A stretch of DNA of 64,000 bases from Lachnospiraceae bacterium (GCA_022790855.1 JAAVYA010000001.1:1-64000); one strand, 5' to 3'. Numbered from the stretch's first letter, positions 18,631-27,842 are shown. Numbers and translations: made by a program. The notes: a model not told the origin generated them from the sequence alone.

Positions 18631-18632
18631 AT

Positions 18633-19382
18633 TTAATACCGTTTCCGAACCGCCCCAACCACATAATGGCCAAAGCATAAGCAGCTCTTTATCATTCCAA
18701 GCCCCTGCTGCCTGCGGTAGATATCCCAGGTCCATTTTGCAGCGGCCAGTTTATTCCCACTGACAGACCCTCCGCTGATCCGGTACTCCGCCAGCACTTC
18801 ATTCATCCCATAGGCCGTAATCCCTGTCTTTAGTATATCCAGCCAGGCTCCATAATCTTCATGGGGCATATCCGGCATATGAATATTTTGAATCTGCTTC
18901 CGGTCTAACACCACTGTCAGGCATGGAATCACATTTCCTTTCAGCAATTCCCCGTAATTCCTGCTGGGTGGGACATACCGGGTTTTCCCGGCAGACTGTC
19001 CGTCCTGCCCAATCACTCTGCAAGCGCAGTAGCAAAACGACGCTCCCTGTTCCTTCATAAACGCCAGCTGTTTTTCCAGCTTATCTGGTTTCCACAAATC
19101 ATCGCTGTCTAAAAACGCAACGTATTGCCCCCGTGCATTTTGCAGAGCGGTATTTCTTGTCTTAGAAACTCCCTGATTGCTTTCATGACGTAAATATCGG
19201 ATGCGGCTGTCTGCTTGGGCATATTCTCCTACAATCTTGCTGCCGCCATCTGTGGACACATCATCCACGATTACCATTTCCCAGTTCTGATACGTCTGTG
19301 CCTGCACGGATTCTATGGTTTTTGCAATCAATTTTTCTGCATTATACATCGGTGTTATCACCGACACCAATCCCTCTTCCAT
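18633..19382 (-). CDS. Glycosyltransferase family 2
   Basis: Start taken at 19382 (MEEGLVSVITPMYN), five bases after GGAGG; longer upstream frames run into the previous gene. The 249-residue product is a compact GT-A transferase: VSVITPMYNAE (residues 6-16), VIVDDVSTDGG, then the metal-binding FLDSDDLW and LKTG near the C-terminus. It has no membrane helix. Such enzymes add one sugar to a lipid-linked glycan in the cytoplasm. It sits directly after the WbaP-type initiator, so it may add the second sugar; this is inferred from order only. Confidence 0.9.
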   Translation of the reverse strand: MEEGLVSVITPMYNAEKLIAKTIESVQAQTYQNWEMVIVDDVSTDGGSKIVGEYAQADSRIRYLRHESNQGVSKTRNTALQNARGQYVAFLDSDDLWKPDKLEKQLAFMKEQGASFCYCACRVIGQDGQSAGKTRYVPPSRNYGELLKGNVIPCLTVVLDRKQIQNIHMPDMPHEDYGAWLDILKTGITAYGMNEVLAEYRISGGSVSGNKLAAAKWTWDIYRRQQGLGMIKSCLCFGHYVVGAVRKRY

Positions 19383-19401
19383 TGCGTCCTCCGAGACCAT
19401 C

Positions 19402-20766
19402 CTACATTCTCTTGATAGCCGTCTTCTGTTCTTTCTCCACACCCTCCGTGTTTTCCTTCTGAAACATGATTTTAAAAGTCATCAGCATCAGCTTCAAATC
19501 CAGCCATACGGAGTATCGTTCAATATACGTCAAATCCAGCTTCAGTTTATCGTAAGGAGCCGTATTATACTTTCCATAAATCTGTGCGTAACCTGTCAAT
19601 CCCGCCTTCACTTTCAATCGAAAACGAAATTCCGGTATCAGTTCCTCGTACTGTTCGGCAATCTCCCTTCGTTCCGGCCTTGGACCCACCATGGACATTT
19701 CTCCCTTGAGAATATTGAATACCTGAGGAAGCTCGTCCAAATGCGTGGCCCTGAGAAACCTCCCGATGGGTGTGATCCTATCGTCTCCTTTGGCTGCAAG
19801 CCGCGCTCCCTCCCGTTCCGCGTTCACCCGCATACTCCGGAATTTAATAATCTGAAAAGCCTTCCCGTCCCTGGTCACCCGTTCCTGGGTATAGAATACG
19901 GGGCCACTGTCGTAGAACTTAATGCACAGGGCAAAAATAATCATAAATGGGGAGGAAATCAAAATTGCCAAAAGAGAAAATATAATATCCAACATCCGTT
20001 TTCCAATCCTCTGCTCGATGGTAAGACCGCCGTTTCTGGCCAGCATAAGCGGGGTATCAAACAAATGGATCCGATCCGTTCCAGTTATGATAATATCTGA
20101 TATTTTTGGCGTAATATAAGTACGTTTTTTCTGGTCATAGCAAAACTTTAATATCTGATTACGAATCTGCGAGGGAAGATCACATAATACGACAGCTTCA
20201 TAATCCATAATTTTGGTATACAAAGCCTCGTATCCAATCTTCACACTCTCCGTAGCGCAAACGTCATATTTATCTTTGCGGGAATTTATTTTTCCAATCA
20301 AATTCGTTGGGGAATATTCCCCATATATCACAATCATTTTTCTTGGTGGATACAGCCTGGTATAAATCGCCCGGATTACATAAACCCAAGGTACAATAAA
20401 CAGAATTTCCACCGCCATTAGAACCAGCAGCGGTCGGGGCGTTACATAGTCGTTCACAATAATACAGACTTCCACATATTCGATGGCATTTGCGCACAAC
20501 AAAGCCAAAACCTGGGAGAGACAGATATCGGAAATCCGAAGATAGCCTACGCTGTATCCTCCCAAAGTCTTTGTAATAAAGAACAGAATTAAAACATACA
20601 TGCCAATAACCGCCCAGTTTCCCCGGCGCCAAAATTCACGTTCCAATTCTACCAATATCGGCACATAGTGGCGATACCAGATATAACCAAATAAAACTGC
20701 CTGTACGATTAATATAACAAGATTTGCCGCATAATTCAGCAAATGCTTATATTCATCTCTCTTCAT
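19402..20766 (-). CDS. Undecaprenyl-phosphate sugar-1-phosphate transferase (WbaP/CpsE type), initiating enzyme
   Basis: A 454-residue polyprenyl glycosylphosphotransferase. It has four to five N-terminal helices (about 10-125), a central nucleotide-binding-like domain, a re-entrant helix (LDIIFSLLAILISSPFMIIF) and the catalytic PGT core with FKIIKFRSM-like (IIKFRSM), THLDELPQVFNIL and MSMVGPRPE motifs. It attaches a hexose-1-phosphate (Gal or Glc in known members) to undecaprenyl phosphate and so starts the glycan. AAGAGGG precedes the ATG. It has its own promoter candidate at 20905-20933. Confidence 0.94.
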   Translation of the reverse strand: MKRDEYKHLLNYAANLVILIVQAVLFGYIWYRHYVPILVELEREFWRRGNWAVIGMYVLILFFITKTLGGYSVGYLRISDICLSQVLALLCANAIEYVEVCIIVNDYVTPRPLLVLMAVEILFIVPWVYVIRAIYTRLYPPRKMIVIYGEYSPTNLIGKINSRKDKYDVCATESVKIGYEALYTKIMDYEAVVLCDLPSQIRNQILKFCYDQKKRTYITPKISDIIITGTDRIHLFDTPLMLARNGGLTIEQRIGKRMLDIIFSLLAILISSPFMIIFALCIKFYDSGPVFYTQERVTRDGKAFQIIKFRSMRVNAEREGARLAAKGDDRITPIGRFLRATHLDELPQVFNILKGEMSMVGPRPERREIAEQYEELIPEFRFRLKVKAGLTGYAQIYGKYNTAPYDKLKLDLTYIERYSVWLDLKLMLMTFKIMFQKENTEGVEKEQKTAIKRM

Positions 20767-20904
20767 ACAACCCTCTTACATATATGAATTATTTGAAAAA
20801 TAATATCATCAGGAATCAAAAATGCCTTCTTGCAATCAAATTCATGACGCAATTTCTGTGTCTTTTATTGAAAACTGCTGTACAGATCCCAATAATATTT
20901 ATGT

Positions 20905-20933
20905 ATTATATCATTTATTTCTATATATTTCCA
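20905..20933 (-). promoter_or_regulatory. Candidate internal promoter for the initiating transferase
   Basis: Minus-strand TGGAAA (20928-20933) and perfect TATAAT (20905-20910), 17 bases apart, in the AT-rich 168-base gap upstream of the WbaP-type gene. The leader would be about 130 bases with no clear riboswitch-like structure. Confidence 0.45.
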
Positions 20934-20934
20934 T

Positions 20935-22515
20935 CTATTTCAAAATAATTGTATTTGGCGCACTCTCAAAAGATAAGATTTCACATCCCATTCCTTCCAT
21001 CAATTCTTTGTTCTCTAGCGTATGATATCGGCCGGAACTATCGTTCATCAGCCACTCAGGGGCATCAAAAAACGCGCCGCCGGGACTTGCAGTTTTATAA
21101 AATTCCTTTGATAATCCTCCATTGCCGTGATGTCCCATCTGTATATAGTCACACTTTAATTCATCTCCATATTTCTCCAAAAGATATGAAGACATGCTTT
21201 TTCCTACATCTGCGCAAAACAGCATTTTCTCTTTCTCTCCAGACACCATGAACATCATGGAACCATCATTGATTAAATCGTCTGAAAGCTCATCCACCTT
21301 ATCCTCATATGCGCTGAGAACCTTAATTTTTATCTTGCCGCATTCAATTACATCGCCAGCCTCCACCTGCTCTTGGTCTGGCAGATCTAGCTCCAAAAAA
21401 TTATTGTACATCGTTATATCATCCCAGGGTGCATTTTCCTTGCACAGCTCAGGTTCGGCCATCGCTACCGTGTAAATATGATCAATCACAATCCCAGCCG
21501 GCTCCTTGTATATCTGATAGAAAGCCCCAATATGATCTGGGTGCGGATGTGTCAGTATCCAGGCATCCACATGACCTCCCAATTGTTTGATCCTCTCGCG
21601 CAGCAGCTCGGCATCTGTCTCATAACCTCCGTCTATCATAACCAGCCTGTTCTTGCTGTCACGAATCATATAACACATCATCTGCTGTCCATCATTCTGG
21701 CCATATTGCGTAATCAAAAGATCTGTATCGCGATACCGTTCCAAATCCAGGCGATATAGATCATAATTTCCCACATCCCCGATCAGTTCATAGCCCGCCT
21801 GCTTCAGCTCCTCCCGATATGCTTCCTTGTAAAATACCAAATACTGATATTTACCGCCGGCCGCATTGGCAGCCAATGTATTGACGTCCAAGCTTTCGCT
21901 GTTCATAACAGCATATATGGCAGAAGCCCGTTTCGATATTTTCTCATTCCGCAGTGCATTTCTCCCGTATGGCATGCGAATGCTTGCATCATACTGACGT
22001 ATCTGCGATGCCAAATCGTTTACTACAATTAACCCTTTTTCTGTTATCCCGCATTTGTCGGCGTCTTCTTCTATCAAATCGCAAATAACTGGAACCTCCA
22101 TATACAATTTATAACGATTCTGCCTTTCAGAAAAATTCTCTCTGTATATAAAGACCCCGCTCTGCATGATTGCAAGGCAAATTCCAAGGATTGCAATACA
22201 CCTCTGCCATTTACGCCCCAGGCGGCTGATCATCGACGCAAACATATATGCAATCAAAACCGTTACCGGCACAATCCAAAACATTCTCCAATATACATTC
22301 TTTCCAATACAATACTCCATAATCACATGTGCTGTAAAGGGGCAAAGGTAAAGGAATCCAAAAAGCAGCAAAAAACCAAGGAAAAAATGCTTTTTCTGAT
22401 CACCTTTTCCTTTTACTGCCAGATATGTGACAGCTCCTATACCCAAAGTCAGATATATTCCATCTCCAAAAAAAATCCTATATGAACTTATAGCTTGTAA
22501 TATAACTTCTCTCAT
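20935..22515 (-). CDS. Four-helix membrane protein fused to a ComEC-like metallo-beta-lactamase domain
   Basis: Start at 22515 (MREVILQAISS), overlapping the upstream stop as TAATG behind a GGGGG-type site; 526 residues. Helices at about 11-34, 43-66, 74-97 and 102-125 are followed by a soluble segment (about 130-260) and a metallo-beta-lactamase fold. The fold's zinc ligands are seen in LTHPHPDHIGAF (His323-His328), LFCADVGK and IQMGHHGNGG, the pattern of the ComEC C-terminal and related hydrolases. Comparable stand-alone domains hydrolyse phosphodiester or similar bonds; the substrate is unknown. The helical part looks like the missing C-terminal half of the preceding DUF6077-like gene. Confidence 0.75.
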   Translation of the reverse strand: MREVILQAISSYRIFFGDGIYLTLGIGAVTYLAVKGKGDQKKHFFLGFLLLFGFLYLCPFTAHVIMEYCIGKNVYWRMFWIVPVTVLIAYMFASMISRLGRKWQRCIAILGICLAIMQSGVFIYRENFSERQNRYKLYMEVPVICDLIEEDADKCGITEKGLIVVNDLASQIRQYDASIRMPYGRNALRNEKISKRASAIYAVMNSESLDVNTLAANAAGGKYQYLVFYKEAYREELKQAGYELIGDVGNYDLYRLDLERYRDTDLLITQYGQNDGQQMMCYMIRDSKNRLVMIDGGYETDAELLRERIKQLGGHVDAWILTHPHPDHIGAFYQIYKEPAGIVIDHIYTVAMAEPELCKENAPWDDITMYNNFLELDLPDQEQVEAGDVIECGKIKIKVLSAYEDKVDELSDDLINDGSMMFMVSGEKEKMLFCADVGKSMSSYLLEKYGDELKCDYIQMGHHGNGGLSKEFYKTASPGGAFFDAPEWLMNDSSGRYHTLENKELMEGMGCEILSFESAPNTIILK

Positions 22516-23570
22516 TATTTTCCCCCAAGCACCAATAAATATACAGCCGTATATAATATATTGGGTATTCCGCACATGGCCATTTTCACCAAAAGCGCCG
22601 CGTCACGTTTTAACACAGCCAGCACAATGCCAAGAATCCCCAGCATAGCAGCTCCCAGCATAATTCCCATAGAAGAAACCATACAACAGGCAAACATAAG
22701 CGCCGCAAGCAAAATCCAATCCTTTTTTTTCCAATGTCCTTCCAGAATACACAAGCCGCAATATAATAAAAATGGTAGAAGAACTGCCGTCAAAACAGCC
22801 TTTCCCTGCCAGATACGCAGCAGCATAAAGCTTCCCTGCATATAGACGGTTGTAGATAGAAACATAGGCAAAATTGCCCCAATTAGCACAAAGATCCATA
22901 TCTTTTTTCTATCTCCGTGAAACAATTGATACCCGATCATTCCCAAAATCACATAAGCCAACAGCAGTAGAACTGGCGGTAATAACGTATGCGCCAGTAT
23001 AGCAGCATGAATGCCTGACACTCTGCTTAACACTGCTATAAAAACTGGAAAAGGCGATAACACATAACGAGATGGAAACGCCTGATATTCTTCCCCAGAA
23101 TACGGATCTACCTGAAACAACGTGTCTGTCTGAACAGAAGTAGTGGAAGTTGCCAGATAAAAAGCATCATCATCATCCACATGCATATATGCTGCATACA
23201 TATACATTTGAAACAATATCACGAAGATAACTATAATCCCTGCCCAGGGGATATGGCACAGTGAACGGCATTCTCTTTTTATCATACTTAGTATCTTTCT
23301 CCAATTCAAGATCAGGGATACGCCACAAAGAAGTATCAAAAATCCACCATATATAACACACAAAAAAGTAAGGCTCTGCTCCGTAAAAATACATGGTATC
23401 ACCAATATTTGAAACAATCCAAAGCAAAAAACAAATCCTTTTGCCCAACTTATAAGAATTCCTTCTGTGAGCATATTCTTTTCCACTCCAGCAGTACACA
23501 AAATGCCTGCCAGCAGCGGTATTACCCCCAGCATCACCGCTAAAATACCACTTCTCACCCATAATTCCAT
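22515..23570 (-). CDS. Polytopic membrane protein (DUF6077-like), N-terminal half
   Basis: A 351-residue protein with eight or nine hydrophobic helices. A soluble loop between helices holds MHVDDDDAFYLATS and GEEYQAFPSRYVLSPFPVF, acidic and aromatic motifs placed like the catalytic loop of GT-C-type membrane glycosyltransferases. From memory it resembles DUF6077 proteins of Lachnospiraceae glycan loci, which are longer; this one ends abruptly after LYTAVYLLVLGGK and the next gene seems to continue it. AAGGAGGAG precedes the ATG. A glycosyltransferase role is plausible but unproven. Confidence 0.65.
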   Translation of the reverse strand: MELWVRSGILAVMLGVIPLLAGILCTAGVEKNMLTEGILISWAKGFVFCFGLFQILVIPCIFTEQSLTFLCVIYGGFLILLCGVSLILNWRKILSMIKRECRSLCHIPWAGIIVIFVILFQMYMYAAYMHVDDDDAFYLATSTTSVQTDTLFQVDPYSGEEYQAFPSRYVLSPFPVFIAVLSRVSGIHAAILAHTLLPPVLLLLAYVILGMIGYQLFHGDRKKIWIFVLIGAILPMFLSTTVYMQGSFMLLRIWQGKAVLTAVLLPFLLYCGLCILEGHWKKKDWILLAALMFACCMVSSMGIMLGAAMLGILGIVLAVLKRDAALLVKMAMCGIPNILYTAVYLLVLGGK

Positions 23571-23587
23571 CTACATTTACTCCTCCT

Positions 23588-25717
23588 TCACTTCCCTATC
23601 CTCAATTTCCCCCATGCTCTCCGGGCAAGGCTGGGATTTGATTCCACCGATTCTTCTGGTTCCTCGGGTTTCAGAGTCGACAAAATCTCTAATTCCTTCA
23701 TTAATTCTTCCCAACGCAAATAATGAAAAGAACCTTCTACTACAATCTCAGATACTCGACCCAACCTCCCAGTAATCTCATAGTTCGGATCAGGCGTTAA
23801 AAACAATTCTTCCCCCTCTTGACTGCTTGCATGGTTCTGAGGAATGCATACCAGTTTCCGTCCGGAACCAGTGATTGTCTCTACCTTACACCGGCAGGGA
23901 TAATCCCCAGGATCCCAACGGAGGTTCATCACCTTTATCCCCTGCGGAAGCGCCATTTTCATAGAAAAATGTCCCTCCCGCAAAGGAACCTTTACCGTAA
24001 CGGTCTCATCTTCATTATACCCATTTCCCGTATTAATATAGAGCTTGCCGGACAAAGATCGTTCCCGACCATAATACAAAGCAATTTTTTCCATCTCAGG
24101 ACGCAGCGGCTCCTTTTCATATTTTTGAAGTCCATAACTGCCTACGTACTGATAGGCAAAATGGATTTCCCATTCCTTGAACACCTCCGCATCCTCCGGC
24201 GTGATCCCATATTTTTCTCCCAGCTCCTGATGGCTGACAATCTGGGATAATCCCGGATGCTTATAGAAAAGCTCATTCAGAACACGCCACATCACATATT
24301 CCACTGGAACTTCAAAGGGGAATACCCACTCCGTGTCAATGACCTCATATGCTCCATTGCGGCAAAAAATATTATCAAAAATCAAATCAATATCTAAATT
24401 CTTACAGCATTTTTTCTTCCCTGGGCATCGCCGTGGGCCAAAGACCTCCGCAAACTGCTCTCCATGATATTCTTCACTCTCCTGGGCGCTTGATAGGAAC
24501 ACCCGGTAAAAATCATCCACCAGCTCCTCCACGCGCCTGCCTTCCCTTTTGGTCAAGAGAACGCTTACCATATCGTCTAAAGTGGCCTCTTTCAAGTAAT
24601 CATAGATGACGGCCCCATCTTTTTCTTCTCCGGTCACATAGCTCCAGCCGCTGTGTTCTTCGGCTCTCACCCGGTTCATGCGCAAAAGATGTTCTGTGGC
24701 TCCTGCATCTGCCGGATATTTTCCCACATATTTCTTCCCCTGTTCTTCCCAAATCTCGGTATAAATCCGAAACCCTGGATTCCGGTCCGTATTCAGTTTT
24801 ACATACTGAATCTCCCGCGTGGGACGGACATGCTCTTTGGTTGCTTCCACCAGAAAAGAATTGGCAAAAGTTCCTGCAACTCCTTCCTTTGCCAGTGTCT
24901 GGCACAAACCCGCCTCATAAAACAGGGCCATCCTTCCTTCCTGGAATTGGAACATGGGCCTTCCATACAAAGGCGTATTGACGGTTTCATCCGTAAAAAT
25001 CTCATAAGGAAACTTATAATCCGGATACGGATAATAAAAACGGCTGCAGATCAATCCGGCGCTGACGCACAATTCCTTCAGCTCTTCTTTCGTAAATGTC
25101 TTTACCGTTTTTACGCCGTGGTATTGATCAAGCCCCAGAAAATAACGGTCCGTATGGTCTTCCGGCGCACCTGCAAAATATTTCGCCCCCAGGCGGTTTT
25201 CAATGGCGATCAAAATAGTCCCGCCGGGCCTTAACCGTCTGGCAATGCCTTTCAGAAAATCTTCATAAGGCTGTTCTCCCGGCGTAAAGCTTCCGGCATA
25301 TTCCAATACGCCGTTTAGAATAATATAGTCAAACTCCGCATGCACCGGAATATCGTTCAGATTTCCCACGATGATTTCCAGATTCTTGCGGCTGCGGTTC
25401 CGTTCATAATTAATAGACGCCCTGCGGTGGGACAGCTCCACCGCCACCACTTCTTCGGCTTTTTCACAGAGAACTCCGGTAACGGCTCCGCACCCAGCCC
25501 CCACCTCCAGGATCCTGGCATGTTCCCGAAAGGGATACCATAAAAAAATATTCTCCCGCACCTTGGAGAGATGATACAATACCGGATAGGGTATATCCTC
25601 CCCTCCGGCTCCGTCAATGGTAATTCCTTGTTTCACCAGGGCCAGGATATCTGCTTCCACGTCTCCGTCGGAATACTGATCCTTCCCCTGATAGTACATT
25701 TCATTTAATTTCGCCAT
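23588..25717 (-). CDS. SAM-dependent methyltransferase fused to a kinase-like domain (WbdD-like architecture)
   Basis: A 709-residue protein. Residues of about 45-240 form a class I methyltransferase (ILEVGAGCGAVTG at 69-81, VAVELS, FDYIILNGVLEY). Residues of about 300-490 show the spacing of an aminoglycoside-phosphotransferase/protein-kinase fold: a lysine strand KYVGKYPAD (Lys333), a helix glutamate (Glu342), DIDLIFDN with D444-x4-N449, then VIDTEW (Asp461). A beta-rich tail of about 170 residues follows. Methyltransferase followed by kinase is the layout of WbdD, which caps O-antigen chains before recognition by the Wzt C-terminal domain. Here it lies 31 bases downstream of just such a wzt. 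AAGGAGG gives a strong start. The kinase call is my own motif reading. Confidence 0.7.
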   Translation of the reverse strand: MAKLNEMYYQGKDQYSDGDVEADILALVKQGITIDGAGGEDIPYPVLYHLSKVRENIFLWYPFREHARILEVGAGCGAVTGVLCEKAEEVVAVELSHRRASINYERNRSRKNLEIIVGNLNDIPVHAEFDYIILNGVLEYAGSFTPGEQPYEDFLKGIARRLRPGGTILIAIENRLGAKYFAGAPEDHTDRYFLGLDQYHGVKTVKTFTKEELKELCVSAGLICSRFYYPYPDYKFPYEIFTDETVNTPLYGRPMFQFQEGRMALFYEAGLCQTLAKEGVAGTFANSFLVEATKEHVRPTREIQYVKLNTDRNPGFRIYTEIWEEQGKKYVGKYPADAGATEHLLRMNRVRAEEHSGWSYVTGEEKDGAVIYDYLKEATLDDMVSVLLTKREGRRVEELVDDFYRVFLSSAQESEEYHGEQFAEVFGPRRCPGKKKCCKNLDIDLIFDNIFCRNGAYEVIDTEWVFPFEVPVEYVMWRVLNELFYKHPGLSQIVSHQELGEKYGITPEDAEVFKEWEIHFAYQYVGSYGLQKYEKEPLRPEMEKIALYYGRERSLSGKLYINTGNGYNEDETVTVKVPLREGHFSMKMALPQGIKVMNLRWDPGDYPCRCKVETITGSGRKLVCIPQNHASSQEGEELFLTPDPNYEITGRLGRVSEIVVEGSFHYLRWEELMKELEILSTLKPEEPEESVESNPSLARRAWGKLRIGK

Positions 25718-25748
25718 CCCTTGTTTCCTCCTTAGGGTATCAGCCCCG

Positions 25749-27011
25749 TTACTTTCGATAATATCGAATCTCTACCTGAGAATTCATATCATAAAATCCG
25801 TCCGCTACCTTATCCGCCACTACGGTAATGCTGCACACATCATACAGGCGGTGGTATACGGTAAGTTCTCCGTTTTCATACCCGGTGCATCCTAAGGACA
25901 GCAGGTACTCTCCCCCCTGGAGATCCATCTGCTGGCGGAAAGACAGCTCAAAGCTTTCCCCGGCCTCAGGACAGCCCGTATTGATATTTTCGTACATGGT
26001 ATTGGTGCCTGTGATGGTCGTCCCGTGGATATCCTTAATGGCAAAGGCAATGATGGGATATTCCAGCCTCTGATAAAATTTAGCTTTTACCTTGATGGTA
26101 AATTCGCTGCCTTTTTCCACAATATTCGTATAATTACCCTCACTGTCCAGAATTGCAAAATCCTCCATCTCCGCTTTCCCGGAACCATATTCATCCTTCT
26201 GGGGATTGATGTTCATAGATTCCTTCCACTGCCTGTCCGATTCTCCCCCGGCCTTTTTGTGGTATTGCTTGTCATTCTGCCGCACCAGGACCTTTTTGTA
26301 CAGATCCACCATTTCCTTTGGAATGCCTTCCGCCAGTTTTTCCCCTTTATTCAGCAGAATGACCCGGTCGCAGTAACGGCTGATACTGTTTAAATCATGG
26401 CTGACAAATAAAATGGTCTTGCCCATTTTTTTAAACTCTTCGAATTTGTGGTAACATTTGTTCTGAAAAAAAACATCTCCCACTGACAATGCCTCGTCCA
26501 CGATCAGGACCTCCGGCTCGATATTAATCGCTACTGCAAAAGCCAATCGCACGAACATTCCGCTGGAGTACGTCTTCACCGGCTGATAGACAAATTCCCC
26601 AATATCCGCAAACTCCAGGATCGCCTCCATTTTGCCGTCAATTTCTTCCCGGGAAAAACCCATCATCGTACCGTTGAGATAGATATTTTCTATCCCGGTA
26701 TACTCCATATTAAAGCCTGCCCCCAGCTCCAGCAATGCAGAGATCCGGCCGTTTACTTTCACATTTCCTCCCGTAGGGGACAGTACTCCCGTGATGATCT
26801 TCAAAATCGTCGATTTACCGGAACCATTGGTGCCGATAATCCCCACGGTCTCTCCTTCTGCCACGTTAAAACTCAAATCCTGAAGGGCATAATGCTCTGT
26901 GTGGAGCTTTTTGCGGGTCAAGCCCAATGATTCCCGCAGCCGCTGGCTGGGCTTGTCATACAGCTTATAAACTTTGCTTACATGTTCTACTTTAATCGCC
27001 ACTTGCGCCAT
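25749..27011 (-). CDS. wzt: Polysaccharide ABC exporter ATPase with C-terminal cargo-recognition domain (Wzt)
   Basis: Start at 27011 (MAQVAIKVEHVSKVYKL) with AGAGG eight bases upstream; 420 residues. The ATPase core has Walker A GTNGSGKST (60-68), YSSGM, EVLIVDEALSVGD and FVSHD. From about 285 to 420 a beta-sandwich domain of Wzt-C type follows (FTIKVKAKFYQRLEYPIIAFAI is its start region; GTTITGTNTM and GGEYLLSLGC its later strands). In O8/O9a-type systems this domain binds the terminally modified glycan before export. Together with the permease just upstream it forms the second ABC exporter of the locus. Confidence 0.93.
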   Translation of the reverse strand: MAQVAIKVEHVSKVYKLYDKPSQRLRESLGLTRKKLHTEHYALQDLSFNVAEGETVGIIGTNGSGKSTILKIITGVLSPTGGNVKVNGRISALLELGAGFNMEYTGIENIYLNGTMMGFSREEIDGKMEAILEFADIGEFVYQPVKTYSSGMFVRLAFAVAINIEPEVLIVDEALSVGDVFFQNKCYHKFEEFKKMGKTILFVSHDLNSISRYCDRVILLNKGEKLAEGIPKEMVDLYKKVLVRQNDKQYHKKAGGESDRQWKESMNINPQKDEYGSGKAEMEDFAILDSEGNYTNIVEKGSEFTIKVKAKFYQRLEYPIIAFAIKDIHGTTITGTNTMYENINTGCPEAGESFELSFRQQMDLQGGEYLLSLGCTGYENGELTVYHRLYDVCSITVVADKVADGFYDMNSQVEIRYYRK

Positions 27012-27024
27012 ATCTTTTTCCTCT

Positions 27025-27825
27025 CTATAACACATCTGCAAAATGCGGACGCAGACGCTTGAATACCAGGCCGCCCACCCCCAGCAGCGCCGCCACTACG
27101 ATCCAGAAATACGCCGTCATCCCTGGGTTTTCCCAAAACCAGGACTTATTGATCAGCGCATCCCGGTAGCCCGTCACAATATAATACATGGGATTCAGCT
27201 TTAAGATGCCAATAAACACGGCTGGCAGTTCAATGGTATCCACATTCCACATAATTGGAGTCATCCACATGCCCACCTGCAATGCGATCCCCACCACCTG
27301 GCTTAAATCCCTGAAAAACACCACCACAGCGCTGGTGATATAGATCAGGCCCACAGTCAGACAGATGGCGGCCCCGGCATAATAGAATATCTGCAGGGCA
27401 TAGAGATCCGGCATCATTCCATAACAACAAAAAATCAAAAGCGTTACCAGAATAAAGAATATGTGGACAAACACCGCCGAGATGATTTTTACCAAAGGCA
27501 GCACCTCTATCTGGAACACCACCTTTTTCACAAGATAACTGTATTCAATCAGGGTATTGGTGCCGCTTTGAAGGGCTTCCTGAAAAAAGAACCAGGGAAC
27601 AATGCCCGCGATCAGCCATAATACATAAGGAACCCTGACTCCTTGATGAAGATTCAGGGCATTGGATCTCATCCCTTTTTCAAACACAAACCAGTAGACC
27701 AGCACTGTAACCACCGGCTGGATAAATGCCCATGCAACCCCCAGGTAGGAGCCTGCAAATTTGGCCTTGAAATCATTCTTTGCCAGGCTTTTAATTAAGT
27801 TCAAGTTTCCCTTTGTGTGATTCAT
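27025..27825 (-). CDS. wzm: Polysaccharide ABC exporter permease (Wzm)
   Basis: Start at 27825 (MNHTKGNLNLIK) with AAAGGAG ten bases upstream; 266 residues. Six hydrophobic helices, with the ABC-2 landmarks SYLGVAWAFIQPVVTVLVYW near the N-terminus, VGIALQVGMWMTPIMWN in the middle and KLNPMYYIVTGYRD toward the end. It pairs with the Wzt ATPase whose ATG lies 14 bases after its stop. It should move an undecaprenyl-linked, fully polymerised glycan across the membrane. Confidence 0.93.
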   Translation of the reverse strand: MNHTKGNLNLIKSLAKNDFKAKFAGSYLGVAWAFIQPVVTVLVYWFVFEKGMRSNALNLHQGVRVPYVLWLIAGIVPWFFFQEALQSGTNTLIEYSYLVKKVVFQIEVLPLVKIISAVFVHIFFILVTLLIFCCYGMMPDLYALQIFYYAGAAICLTVGLIYITSAVVVFFRDLSQVVGIALQVGMWMTPIMWNVDTIELPAVFIGILKLNPMYYIVTGYRDALINKSWFWENPGMTAYFWIVVAALLGVGGLVFKRLRPHFADVL

Positions 27826-27842
27826 TCCTACAAATCTCCTTT

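Noticed and set aside
19315-20100. A 261-codon plus-strand frame and similar long plus-strand frames (e.g. 24653-25234, 33290-33901, 61771-62349)
   Set aside because: All lie antisense to well-supported genes, lack ribosome binding sites and show no recognisable protein motifs.
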